32,021 bases of DNA from a virus. The stretch lies in IMG/VR virus record IMGVR_UViG_3300031951_000772, positions 1 to 32,021 of that record, one strand, 5' to 3'. The notes under the pieces are model-generated. The model did not search any database, was not told where the DNA came from, and saw only the letters and a program-made list of their open reading frames with translations. Below are positions 14,820 through 21,078 of this stretch, one piece after another. The position numbers and the translations under genes are program-made. Within the stretch, counting starts at the first letter, position 1. Each line of letters opens with the position of its first letter.

Positions 14820-15335
14820 CTAGAGCAGCAACCGGGAAACGTGGACATTGAAGGTAATCGACCGCACGGCGTGGCGATCTTGGCGCGAGGTGGTCACTCC
14901 TTGCTGGCGAACCAAGCCATGCCAGCGGACGCTATTGCGTGAGGCTGAGAGAACGTCGAACAGATGCGGGTCTTCAATGATGCCGACAATCGCCGCCCAG
15001 AGGGCATCAGTGAACTCCTCGCCTGTTTGCTGGTTCTGCGCGGAATCCTCGTCCATGTCTTGATCCATCAAGGTCATCGAATGGATCGTCACCCCTAGCT
15101 CATAGACATCCCCGGTAGGGATGGACTCGCGCAACCGGATGGCGCGAACCACTACGGCGGGAACCTCCAAGTCGCTGCCGACATCGGCGCGGGTCACGTT
15201 GACCCCTTGCAAGTCGCAATACCCGCGCAAGGCCCATGCCATCATATCGACCACGGCCTTCTCGACCGCTTCTTCAAGAGGCTCCGGGGCGCGGCGGCGG
15301 ATCGACCACTCGCTTACTGGTGCGGACTGCGGCAT
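14820..15335 (-). CDS. Tail terminator-like protein, 171 aa
   Basis: The gene sits between the head-closure-like protein and the tail tube, where gpU-like terminators lie. It has an N-terminal amphipathic helix (PEPLEEAVEKAVVDMMAWAL), strands such as VPAVVVRAIRLRES and YELGVTIHSMTLMD, a helix with GEEFTDALWAAIVGIIED and a final sheet ending VHVSRLLL. This alpha/beta order suits a terminator that caps the tail tube. I chose the ATG at 15335. A GTG at 15359 would add eight residues; both overlap the end of the upstream gene. Confidence is moderate because the call relies on order and size. Confidence 0.6.
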   Translation of the reverse strand: MPQSAPVSEWSIRRRAPEPLEEAVEKAVVDMMAWALRGYCDLQGVNVTRADVGSDLEVPAVVVRAIRLRESIPTGDVYELGVTIHSMTLMDQDMDEDSAQNQQTGEEFTDALWAAIVGIIEDPHLFDVLSASRNSVRWHGLVRQQGVTTSRQDRHAVRSITFNVHVSRLLL

Positions 15336-15637
15336 GAGAAGATAAGTTCCTGCCCGCACTGCGAGCGTTCGATGCTGATGACCCGATAGGTCTTGGTGTT
15401 GCCCGCCGAGAGAACGGAGAGCTTGCTGCCGACCTTGACCGAGCGGGTTGTTGTAGTGGACTTGGCGTGGAGGCCGATGTCGCGGGAGGGCAGGAATCCG
15501 CCTTCGTTGATGTCGCTGCCGACTGTGCCTTGCGTGACCGCAGCGGAGAAGGTCGAGGAACCAAAAGTCACCGTTGCGGGCAAGTCAGCAATGATGCTGT
15601 CTAGTTCTTCTGCGAGACGCGCCGTGTCGAGGGCCAT
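15314..15637 (-). CDS. Head-tail joining (head closure-like) protein, 107 aa
   Basis: The protein starts MALDTARLAEELDSIIADLP and is then beta-rich: ATVTFGSSTFSAAVTQGTVG, TTTTRSVKVGSKLSVLSAGN and TKTYRVISIERS. A short helix followed by a small beta barrel, at about 100 residues, is typical of head-closure or stopper proteins (gpFII / gp16 type), which plug the connector before tail attachment. It is the first morphogenesis gene after the glycosylation cassette. A TTGACA hexamer at 15653-15658 lies 15 nt before the ATG, inside the last codons of the upstream glycosyltransferase gene. Confidence 0.6.
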   Translation of the reverse strand: MALDTARLAEELDSIIADLPATVTFGSSTFSAAVTQGTVGSDINEGGFLPSRDIGLHAKSTTTTRSVKVGSKLSVLSAGNTKTYRVISIERSQCGQELIFSCRSPHQ

Positions 15638-15640
15638 ACG

Positions 15641-16234
15641 CTAGGCCGCTTCTGTCAATGGCTTCTGTAAGGTGGTTTTTGCGCTGTCGAATTGGTAGCG
15701 GTGCAGCACTTGCGGGATATGCGCTTCGTCTTCGGCCTCGGCCCACAGATGGCGCAGCCAGAGCACATCCTCGTTGCGACGAACTTGCGGGACGGCATAG
15801 GCGCAAGCCAACTCTCGCCGCCAGACGCACCAAAACCACGGCGGGCGTTTAGTTACTGCGCCGGGGCGAAACGGCTCAATCTCATGCCCCAAGCGGCAGT
15901 TGATTCGGCCCTCCGCGCCATCGACCACGGCCCACTGGTCGAAGGTGATAACGTCCTTGTCGGCGTCGATATTTTGCAGGACGAGTTCAAAATATCCTTC
16001 CAAGAGCAAATCATCATCATCAAGGAAAGTAATGTATTTGCCCCCCGCTGCCCGCAGGAGCTTGTTGCGGGCCTCTCCGATGCCGCACAGGAGGTTTTCC
16101 CGCATCATCACGATCTCGACAGGCTTGCCTGCCACTCGCGCCTCTAGCGACCGGAACAGAGCATTTGCCTCATTCTCCCGCGCCGTAATGGTCGGAATAA
16201 GAACAGACAGTGCGGGCGTTGGTGCGCGTTTCAT
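15641..16234 (-). CDS. GT2 family glycosyltransferase, 197 aa
   Basis: This is an A-fold glycosyltransferase that would transfer a sugar from a nucleotide sugar. It opens with the classic GT2 start ALSVLIPTITARENEANALF (residues 8-27). The metal-binding acidic motif ITFLDDDDLLLEG is at about 68-80, and the acceptor-side acidic motif is probably RRNEDVLWLRHLW near 160. The ATG at 16234 overlaps the methyltransferase stop as ATGA; the frame is open far upstream, but that part lies within the methyltransferase gene. It is short for GT2 but holds the whole catalytic core. The acceptor is unknown. Context suggests a virion protein or a sugar on the host surface. Confidence 0.8.
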   Translation of the reverse strand: MKRAPTPALSVLIPTITARENEANALFRSLEARVAGKPVEIVMMRENLLCGIGEARNKLLRAAGGKYITFLDDDDLLLEGYFELVLQNIDADKDVITFDQWAVVDGAEGRINCRLGHEIEPFRPGAVTKRPPWFWCVWRRELACAYAVPQVRRNEDVLWLRHLWAEAEDEAHIPQVLHRYQFDSAKTTLQKPLTEAA

Positions 16235-16773
16235 CGTGAAGCAATCCAGCAACGGCCTAGCGTTTCGTATGCGCCAAGGGTCGCCACGGCGGCGGCAACC
16301 TCCGGGTGCGGGATGTCGTGACCGCACAAAGTTCCCTGAGGTAGGAGCTTGGGTTTCCATGCGGCGATGTCGCGCAGGACGGCTTCGTGCGTATGCTCGC
16401 CGTCGATAAAGACCGCCCAGACGCTGCCGTCCTTGAACTTCTTCGCGGCGGCAACGCTGTCGGCTTGGATGGCCGTCACCATCTCCAACACACCTGCCTC
16501 GACCAAGGTAGCGTCGAATAAATGGCGAAAGCTCCCGCCCGCTTGCTTGGCAATGCTGGTCTGCGTTTCCTCGCTTGCGCTTCCCTTGAAGGTATCGACC
16601 GCTACAATGCGGACGTTTTGCTTGCCGTGCCGCTTTACCTCTTTGGCAAAGTAGCTGATCGAATGACCAACCCATGACCCGACCTCAACAAAGGTTGCGC
16701 CATCGGGAATCTGCTCGGCCAGTTGCGAGTAGAGGTCTGGGTAATCAAACCAGTTGGGAATGTTTGCGCTCAT
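16231..16773 (-). CDS. Class I SAM-dependent methyltransferase, 180 aa
   Basis: This is a Rossmann-fold methyltransferase of the Methyltransf_24-like group. Motif I is FVEVGSWVGHSISYF (28-42), the acidic residue after strand 2 is in VAVDTFKGS (58-66), and AVFIDGEHTHEAVLRDI (120-136) is the DGxHxYExV-type motif that follows strand 5. The last part, GTLCGHDIPHPEVAAAV, matches the GGDD-like region of this group, which often acts on sugars or small molecules and is linked to glycosyltransferases. I chose the ATG at 16773, since an earlier start would lie deep in the upstream gene. Overlaps with both neighbours suggest one modification module with the flanking glycosyltransferases. Confidence 0.8.
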   Translation of the reverse strand: MSANIPNWFDYPDLYSQLAEQIPDGATFVEVGSWVGHSISYFAKEVKRHGKQNVRIVAVDTFKGSASEETQTSIAKQAGGSFRHLFDATLVEAGVLEMVTAIQADSVAAAKKFKDGSVWAVFIDGEHTHEAVLRDIAAWKPKLLPQGTLCGHDIPHPEVAAAVATLGAYETLGRCWIASR

Positions 16774-18442
16774 AGATTTCCTTGGCCCGCTCGTATTCGG
16801 CGGGGTCGTTGCCGCGCTCGTAGGTCGCGTCCATCTTTGCCTTCCCCGCAATCGGGTGGTGGTGATGAAACGTGAGGTGCGGGGCTTCGATGATGGCCCC
16901 GGCTTTTGTGGCGCGGGCGGTTAGATCGTTGTCCGAATAGACGTTGCGGAACTCCGGGTCAAAGAGATGCCCCTGCTTTTCCAGCCAAGGGCGCGTGACG
17001 ATTGCCAAGGTGATTAGCCCGTCTTCGCGGATGCCGTCCTTCACGCGAAGGATGCGCGGGGCAAACACGTTGCTGCCAAGGGCGGCGACAATGCCTTCGT
17101 CCCATCCGCTCGGCGGCTCAAAGTCATCCGCGACTTGCACAAGGATGTCGCCAGTTGCGGCCCGCGCGGCAGCGTTCCATGCGCCGACCGAATAGCCGTC
17201 CTTTGCGGCGATTACATGGCGGAATCTCCGCAGCTTGTCCTTGGTTTCCTCGTCATCTTCGTCAATGGCGAAGATATGTTCCACGCGGAACGCATCGCTG
17301 GCGCGGGAAAGCCAAAGATTCATCGCCTGTATTGCCTGCGACCATCTTCCGCGAGTGGCGTGAAGTAGCGAGATGCGCGGCTTGCCGCCGTGTTGCAACA
17401 TGGCCGATTCAATCTCCTTTGCCTTGGCCTCGTTGCCTGCGCTGCGGTAGGCCCATGCGAGCGTTGCGTGACCCTTCCAGCCATAAACGTCCGGGCGATG
17501 CGTCCACTCGGGGATTTTCGGCGCGTCCAGCGTAAGGCAATGCTCTGCCGTCTTTACGGCTTCTTCGGCCTGCCCTGCGTCCATTTGCAAGAGGGCCAGC
17601 AAGTGATGCGCCTCGCGGCGGGTCGGGCAGAGCTTGATCGCTTTTTGCAGCATATCCTGCCCGTGCGCGTTTTCAGCGGCGAGCAGGGCAAGGTTGAGCA
17701 GGACTTCGTAGCGATAAACGCCGTCGAGGGATTCCATGCGTAGAGCTTCCAGCCCGTAGCGCACGGCCTCCTCGCGTCTGCCTAAAAGGTAAAACTCATA
17801 GTGCAAGTAGAAGGCAAGGTGCTGCGCTTCTTGGTATCTCCACCGGAGGATATTAATGTTCCGCTCCTGTGATCCGGTTTTGCTGCCAATCGGTTCATGC
17901 ACAACCTTGATGTTGCGATTGACCCGCACCTTGAGCGATTCGCGTCCATCCTGCGCCACAGGGACGCATTTCTCATGGCATCCGTGGAACCATGCCGCCG
18001 TTCCGCTGCGGAATAGCCGCTCGCGCCAGACGGACTTGCCATGATTAGGCAGGACGTATTCGGCCAGAATCCAATCCTCTGCCGTCTCGGCGCAGGCTTT
18101 GCGGATCGTCTCGCCTGTGCCTTCGGGCAGCACATCATCACAGTCCAACCACATCAGCCAATCCGCCCCGGCTTTCATGCCTAACCGGAAGGCTTCGTTG
18201 CGAGCGGCGGCGAAGTCATCGACAAAGGGCCATGCGGCGTTTGCGGGGCTATTGAAGTATTCCCCTGTGATGCAACCGCGCTCGCGGGCAATGTCGAGGG
18301 TCGGATCGGGCGTTTGCCCGCCGATAGCGCGGACTACAACAACGGTGTCGGTGACGGAGAAGGCAGCGTCGAGGGCGCGATCAATTAGCGGCTCCTCGTT
18401 GCCTGCAATCAAGCAGACGGCAATCTTAGGATTATCTGGCAT
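16745..18442 (-). CDS. Two-domain glycosyltransferase with TPR middle (GT2-TPR-GT2-like), 565 aa
   Basis: The N-terminal GT2 domain begins KIAVCLIAGNEEPLIDRALD and has the metal motif WLMWLDCDDVLPEG (about 96-109). A helical, TPR-like middle covers about 205-350 (FYLLGRREEAVRYGLEALRM, LLALLQMDAGQAEEAVKTAE). A second glycosyltransferase-like domain starts near 354 with PRISLLHATRGRWSQAIQAM. It carries GDILVQVADDFEPPSGW (431-447) as its acidic motif and ends with NVYSDNDLTARAT and a His-rich HLTFHHHH (about 520). The product could carry out two sugar transfers on one acceptor. It is preceded by a terminator hairpin and a TTGACA hexamer (18459-18464, 16 nt from the ATG), so it starts a new unit after the capsid gene. 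Confidence 0.8.
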   Translation of the reverse strand: MPDNPKIAVCLIAGNEEPLIDRALDAAFSVTDTVVVVRAIGGQTPDPTLDIARERGCITGEYFNSPANAAWPFVDDFAAARNEAFRLGMKAGADWLMWLDCDDVLPEGTGETIRKACAETAEDWILAEYVLPNHGKSVWRERLFRSGTAAWFHGCHEKCVPVAQDGRESLKVRVNRNIKVVHEPIGSKTGSQERNINILRWRYQEAQHLAFYLHYEFYLLGRREEAVRYGLEALRMESLDGVYRYEVLLNLALLAAENAHGQDMLQKAIKLCPTRREAHHLLALLQMDAGQAEEAVKTAEHCLTLDAPKIPEWTHRPDVYGWKGHATLAWAYRSAGNEAKAKEIESAMLQHGGKPRISLLHATRGRWSQAIQAMNLWLSRASDAFRVEHIFAIDEDDEETKDKLRRFRHVIAAKDGYSVGAWNAAARAATGDILVQVADDFEPPSGWDEGIVAALGSNVFAPRILRVKDGIREDGLITLAIVTRPWLEKQGHLFDPEFRNVYSDNDLTARATKAGAIIEAPHLTFHHHHPIAGKAKMDATYERGNDPAEYERAKEIYERKHSQLV

Positions 18443-18462
18443 CTGCCGCGAAGCAGACTGTC

Positions 18463-18493
18463 AAAAAGCAGAAACCCCGCCTCCCGGCGGGGT
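18463..18493 (-). terminator. Intrinsic terminator after the major capsid gene
   Basis: Minus-strand ACCCCGCC (18486-18493) pairs with GGCGGGGT (18474-18481) over a GGGA loop. TTCTGC and a run of five T (18463-18467) follow. It lies between the capsid gene stop and the glycosyltransferase start, so it should reduce read-through from the strongly expressed head genes. Confidence 0.75.
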
Positions 18494-18519
18494 CTCAGTG
18501 AACACAGAACAATTAGAAC

Positions 18520-19476
18520 TTAGGCGTAGCTGGTGTCGATGCCGATAGCGCAGGAAGCGTCGATGAGCTTCTCTGAGGTATTGTGGCGGCAGCGAATGAC
18601 GTTCGAGCGGCGAGCCTCGTCGCGGTAGGTTTCCGTGACCAGCGGGGTCGCGGAATCTTCCGACCAGAGGAGCGTGCGGCCAAGACCGCCAGCGGTGAAC
18701 TCACCCGCACCAAGGCGAGCCAAGATGATCTTGTTGTTGCCCCAGATGAAGCTACCAGAGTAGGACTGACCTTTCTTGGCTCCATTCTTGGCAGCGCGGC
18801 CAATGAGGACGCGCGACACGTTCAAGGCTTCTGCCACTTCCTGCGCGGAGGCAGGGCGAGCGGCAACCTTGGTCGGGCCGAAGATGTTGTCGAGCAACTT
18901 GGTCGAGCGGCGAATCCTGTTGAACACCGGAAGACTCAAGATGATCGTGTCGGCGGTGACGTTCTTCTTCGCCAGTTCAACCATCGCGTCATCAACGTCT
19001 TTAGCGATGTCGATGTTCGCAGCCGCGCCAGCGGTGTAAGCCGCCGCAGCCGAGATGGCCGAGATGCCGCTGCCGAAAAGAAGGTCGGCAACGCGCTGCT
19101 CGTGACCGATCAGAAGCGAGTTGTTGAGGAAGGTCGCGGACGAGACTTCGACATCGAAGTAACGGCCAAGGTCTGCGCTCGACTCATCCGGAAGCAACTC
19201 CTCAAGCTCGTAGCTTGCGGTGGTGTAGTTGTCCGTGGTGAAGCGGCGGGTGACGCGCGAGCGGTCAGTGCCGGGAGCGGTCTTTAGGTGATCGCTGTTG
19301 AAGGTTTCGCCGCCGCCGACTTCGATTTTCACATACTCACCGGAGCGAGCAGGAACGGAGAGGACGGGAAGAACTTCAAGGCCGATGAAGGGGAGAGCGT
19401 TGGAATTGCTCTGCGCTTCAAAGACGGCCTGCGAGATTTCCGCGCGGGGAAGGGCGTTGCTGTTAGTGTATGCCAT
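18520..19476 (-). CDS. Major capsid protein, 318 aa
   Basis: This is the shell subunit, HK97-type by context. After an N-terminal arm (MAYTNSNALPRAEISQAVFE) the segment LPFIGLEVLPVLSVPARSGE resembles the start of the capsid fold seen in many phage coat proteins: F.GxxVxPxxxVxxxxGxY. An elongated loop region (KTAPGTDRSRVTRRFTTDNY) comes next, and a helix DVDDAMVELAKKNVTADTII is like the spine helix. Acidic ELEELLPDESSADLG precedes a long helix. The neighbours (decoration, protease/scaffold, portal) confirm the assignment. There is no N-terminal delta domain, consistent with the separate or nested scaffold. A terminator follows directly. Confidence 0.85.
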   Translation of the reverse strand: MAYTNSNALPRAEISQAVFEAQSNSNALPFIGLEVLPVLSVPARSGEYVKIEVGGGETFNSDHLKTAPGTDRSRVTRRFTTDNYTTASYELEELLPDESSADLGRYFDVEVSSATFLNNSLLIGHEQRVADLLFGSGISAISAAAAYTAGAAANIDIAKDVDDAMVELAKKNVTADTIILSLPVFNRIRRSTKLLDNIFGPTKVAARPASAQEVAEALNVSRVLIGRAAKNGAKKGQSYSGSFIWGNNKIILARLGAGEFTAGGLGRTLLWSEDSATPLVTETYRDEARRSNVIRCRHNTSEKLIDASCAIGIDTSYA

Positions 19477-19495
19477 AGTGGTAGTCGGTTAGCGG

Positions 19496-19849
19496 TTAGA
19501 AGCTCTTGAGCGGGACGGCGATCTCCACGATGTCATTCGTGGTTCCAGCCGCGATTGCGTAACCAACGGTCACGCCGCCAGCCGAAGCAACTTTGCCGTC
19601 AGCGATTGCGTGAACCACGCTGCCAGCGGCAACGCCTGCACCGGAAACGGTGGCGAGGTAGGTCGGGTTGAAAAGTTTCACGTTCACAACACCGGAGGCC
19701 GAAGCGTCCTCCTGCGTGAACCCGATAGCTGCGCCGTTTGTCGCGGCCACAACTTGATTCTCCGTCGAGTCGATCTTGACGAGACGGAACGCGCTGATCG
19801 CGCTGGTGGCGACGAACGAGCGATTAGTGGAGTCAACTTGGGATGCCAT
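19496..19849 (-). CDS. Head decoration protein (DUF2190-like), 117 aa
   Basis: This is a small Ala/Val/Gly-rich beta protein between the protease/scaffold and capsid genes, the position of lambda D. It runs NRSFVATSAISAFRLVKIDS, GAAIGFTQEDASASG and AGVAAGSVVHAIADGKVASA. Such strands with alternating hydrophobics and A-x-G-x-V-x-P/H turns are typical of DUF2190-type capsid cement proteins (capsid decoration). It would bind the outside of the expanded capsid and stabilise it. No Shine-Dalgarno is apparent before the ATG. Confidence 0.75.
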   Translation of the reverse strand: MASQVDSTNRSFVATSAISAFRLVKIDSTENQVVAATNGAAIGFTQEDASASGVVNVKLFNPTYLATVSGAGVAAGSVVHAIADGKVASAGGVTVGYAIAAGTTNDIVEIAVPLKSF

Positions 19850-19863
19850 AGTGTTTGATTAGG

Positions 19864-20307
19864 TTAGAGAGTGCGGATGCCTTCGCTGCGGGCAGCGAGG
19901 TAGAAATCAGGGAAGCGGGCGATGACGGCGCGAGTCGCGGCGGAACCGCTCAGACCTTCGGCCTTCACGACTTCAAGGGCTTCAGAGAAATTGGTCGGGA
20001 CTTTCGGCTCGTCGGCTTTAGGGGCTTCGACGGCAACCGGAGCGGCAACGGGCTTCGCGCCAAAGTTAGCAACGAGGGCTTTGACTTCGGCCAACTCGGC
20101 GGCGAGCTTCGCGCTCATGTCCTCTTTGCTCTCCTCGTCCTCTTTGGATTCGTCTTCCGGTGTGATCTCGACTTCGATCTCCGGTTTCATTGCGAGAGCT
20201 TCAAACTTGGTCGTTGCTTCACCGATGAAAGCCTCAAAAGCGGAGAGACGTTCGTTGATCGGGGCAAGGGCGGCTGCGATAGCCTCGGAAAATTGCTTTT
20301 CGTCCAT
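19864..20307 (-). CDS. Nested scaffold protein from internal start, 147 aa
   Basis: An in-frame ATG at 20307 (residue 163 of the protease) begins exactly where the sequence turns from protease to helical scaffold. Upstream it has GAGAAAAAGG as a possible Shine-Dalgarno and a TTGACA hexamer at 20322-20327, 14 nt before the ATG. The same spacing occurs before eight full genes in this window. The product would serve as an independent scaffold, comparable with lambda Nu3 within C. The domain border, Shine-Dalgarno and hexamer support it; no expression data are available. Confidence 0.55.
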   Translation of the reverse strand: MDEKQFSEAIAAALAPINERLSAFEAFIGEATTKFEALAMKPEIEVEITPEDESKEDEESKEDMSAKLAAELAEVKALVANFGAKPVAAPVAVEAPKADEPKVPTNFSEALEVVKAEGLSGSAATRAVIARFPDFYLAARSEGIRTL

Positions 20308-20793
20308 AGCCTTTTTCTCGCTGTCAACCTTGGCCGAGAACAAACCCGATGGGTTCGCAGCCGGGGAATCAACGAGATCGCAAGAATAGACCTCGGTGCA
20401 GCGAGCAAACATTGTGTCGCCAACTTCTTCGTGCGAACCGGAGAAGCTAATCGAAAGACCAAACGTGTCGGGCATGAGTTGCGCCATCTCCAAGATGCGC
20501 TCAGTGGCGTCATGCGCCTTGAGAAGATAGAGGTCGGCGCGGAGTTGATCGCCGTCGATGACGAAGTTTTTCAGCGTTCCGACAATCTGGTTAAAGCCGC
20601 TAAAGTGATCCGTTTTGACCTTCAAGCCGCCCGAATACATCTCCGCTGCGGCCTTAACTTGCCGCAAAGTCTCTTCGTCCACTTGCATCCCGTGGCCGCG
20701 AGCTTCGCCCACGGTGATGACGGACACGCCGCGAATGATGGCGTTCTCGGTGTCGATCTCGCCCATGAGGGCGGCGAAGTCAGTTTTGGTCAT
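19864..20793 (-). CDS. Prohead protease with fused scaffold domain, 309 aa
   Basis: The N-terminal domain (about 20-155) is a U35-like prohead protease. His63 in KVKTDHFSGFNQI and Ser114 in FGLSISFSG are the likely catalytic pair, and CTEVYSCDLVDSPAANPSG (131-149) matches the final strand with acidic residue and LVD.PA.P motif. From residue 163 (MDEKQFSEAIAAALAPINER) the protein becomes helical, acidic and Ala/Glu/Lys-rich, as scaffold domains are. An acidic linker lies near 213-224 (PEDESKEDEESKED). In lambda the protease C-terminus is also made separately as scaffold. A TTGACA hexamer at 20807-20812 is 13 nt before the ATG, and a terminator-like hairpin precedes it. Confidence 0.8.
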   Translation of the reverse strand: MTKTDFAALMGEIDTENAIIRGVSVITVGEARGHGMQVDEETLRQVKAAAEMYSGGLKVKTDHFSGFNQIVGTLKNFVIDGDQLRADLYLLKAHDATERILEMAQLMPDTFGLSISFSGSHEEVGDTMFARCTEVYSCDLVDSPAANPSGLFSAKVDSEKKAMDEKQFSEAIAAALAPINERLSAFEAFIGEATTKFEALAMKPEIEVEITPEDESKEDEESKEDMSAKLAAELAEVKALVANFGAKPVAAPVAVEAPKADEPKVPTNFSEALEVVKAEGLSGSAATRAVIARFPDFYLAARSEGIRTL

Positions 20794-20823
20794 GCCAAGC
20801 TCTGACTGTCAAAAGGTGGAGGC

Positions 20824-20839
20824 GGGGGGCTTTCGCCCC
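20824..20839 (-). terminator. GAAA-loop hairpin before the protease gene, possible terminator
   Basis: Minus-strand GGGGGC-GAAA-GCCCCC is followed about 9 nt later by CTTTTG at 20809-20814. A second hairpin (GACTC/GAGTC, 20846-20859) lies just before it. Together they fill the 91-nt gap between the 63-residue gene and the protease gene. The T run is short, so this may be a weak terminator or an RNA-stability hairpin. Confidence 0.5.
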
Positions 20840-20884
20840 CGTGCCAGACTCCGCAGAGTCGGTCGAAGCAACGCCCCCGTTAAA

Positions 20885-21076
20885 TTAGTCGCCCCATGTG
20901 GTGAGGCACACCGCAACGCGCTGGTCGATGCGGGGAAATTTCTGCTTCATGTAGCCATCGCTCATGCAACGCTTCATGTATTTGCTTTTCTTCTCACCCG
21001 CAGGCTTCGGCACTTTGAACTCGGCATCCTCTGCGGCGAGCTTTTCAAGTTGTTCCTTGGCCCATTGGTTCGTCAT
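20885..21076 (-). CDS. Small basic protein between portal and protease, 63 aa
   Basis: The protein begins MTNQWAKEQLEKLAAEDAEF and continues PAGEKKSKYMKRCMSDGYMK, then QKFPRIDQRVAVCLTTWGD. The pattern KKSKYM.RCMSD....FP...QR.AVC...W is one I recognise as a small stand-alone or fused module found near phage portal and protease genes. Two conserved Cys (in RCMSD and AVCLT) and aromatic residues suggest a compact fold. Function is unknown; the location points to head assembly. The ATG lies two bases after the portal stop. Confidence 0.65.
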   Translation of the reverse strand: MTNQWAKEQLEKLAAEDAEFKVPKPAGEKKSKYMKRCMSDGYMKQKFPRIDQRVAVCLTTWGD

Positions 21077-21078
21077 GG

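Noticed and set aside
19855-20805. A 316-codon plus-strand open frame opposite the protease gene
   Set aside because: It mirrors the protease/scaffold gene almost exactly, has skewed composition (Arg/Gly/Phe/Leu) and no recognisable domain; antisense frames stay open in GC-rich coding DNA.
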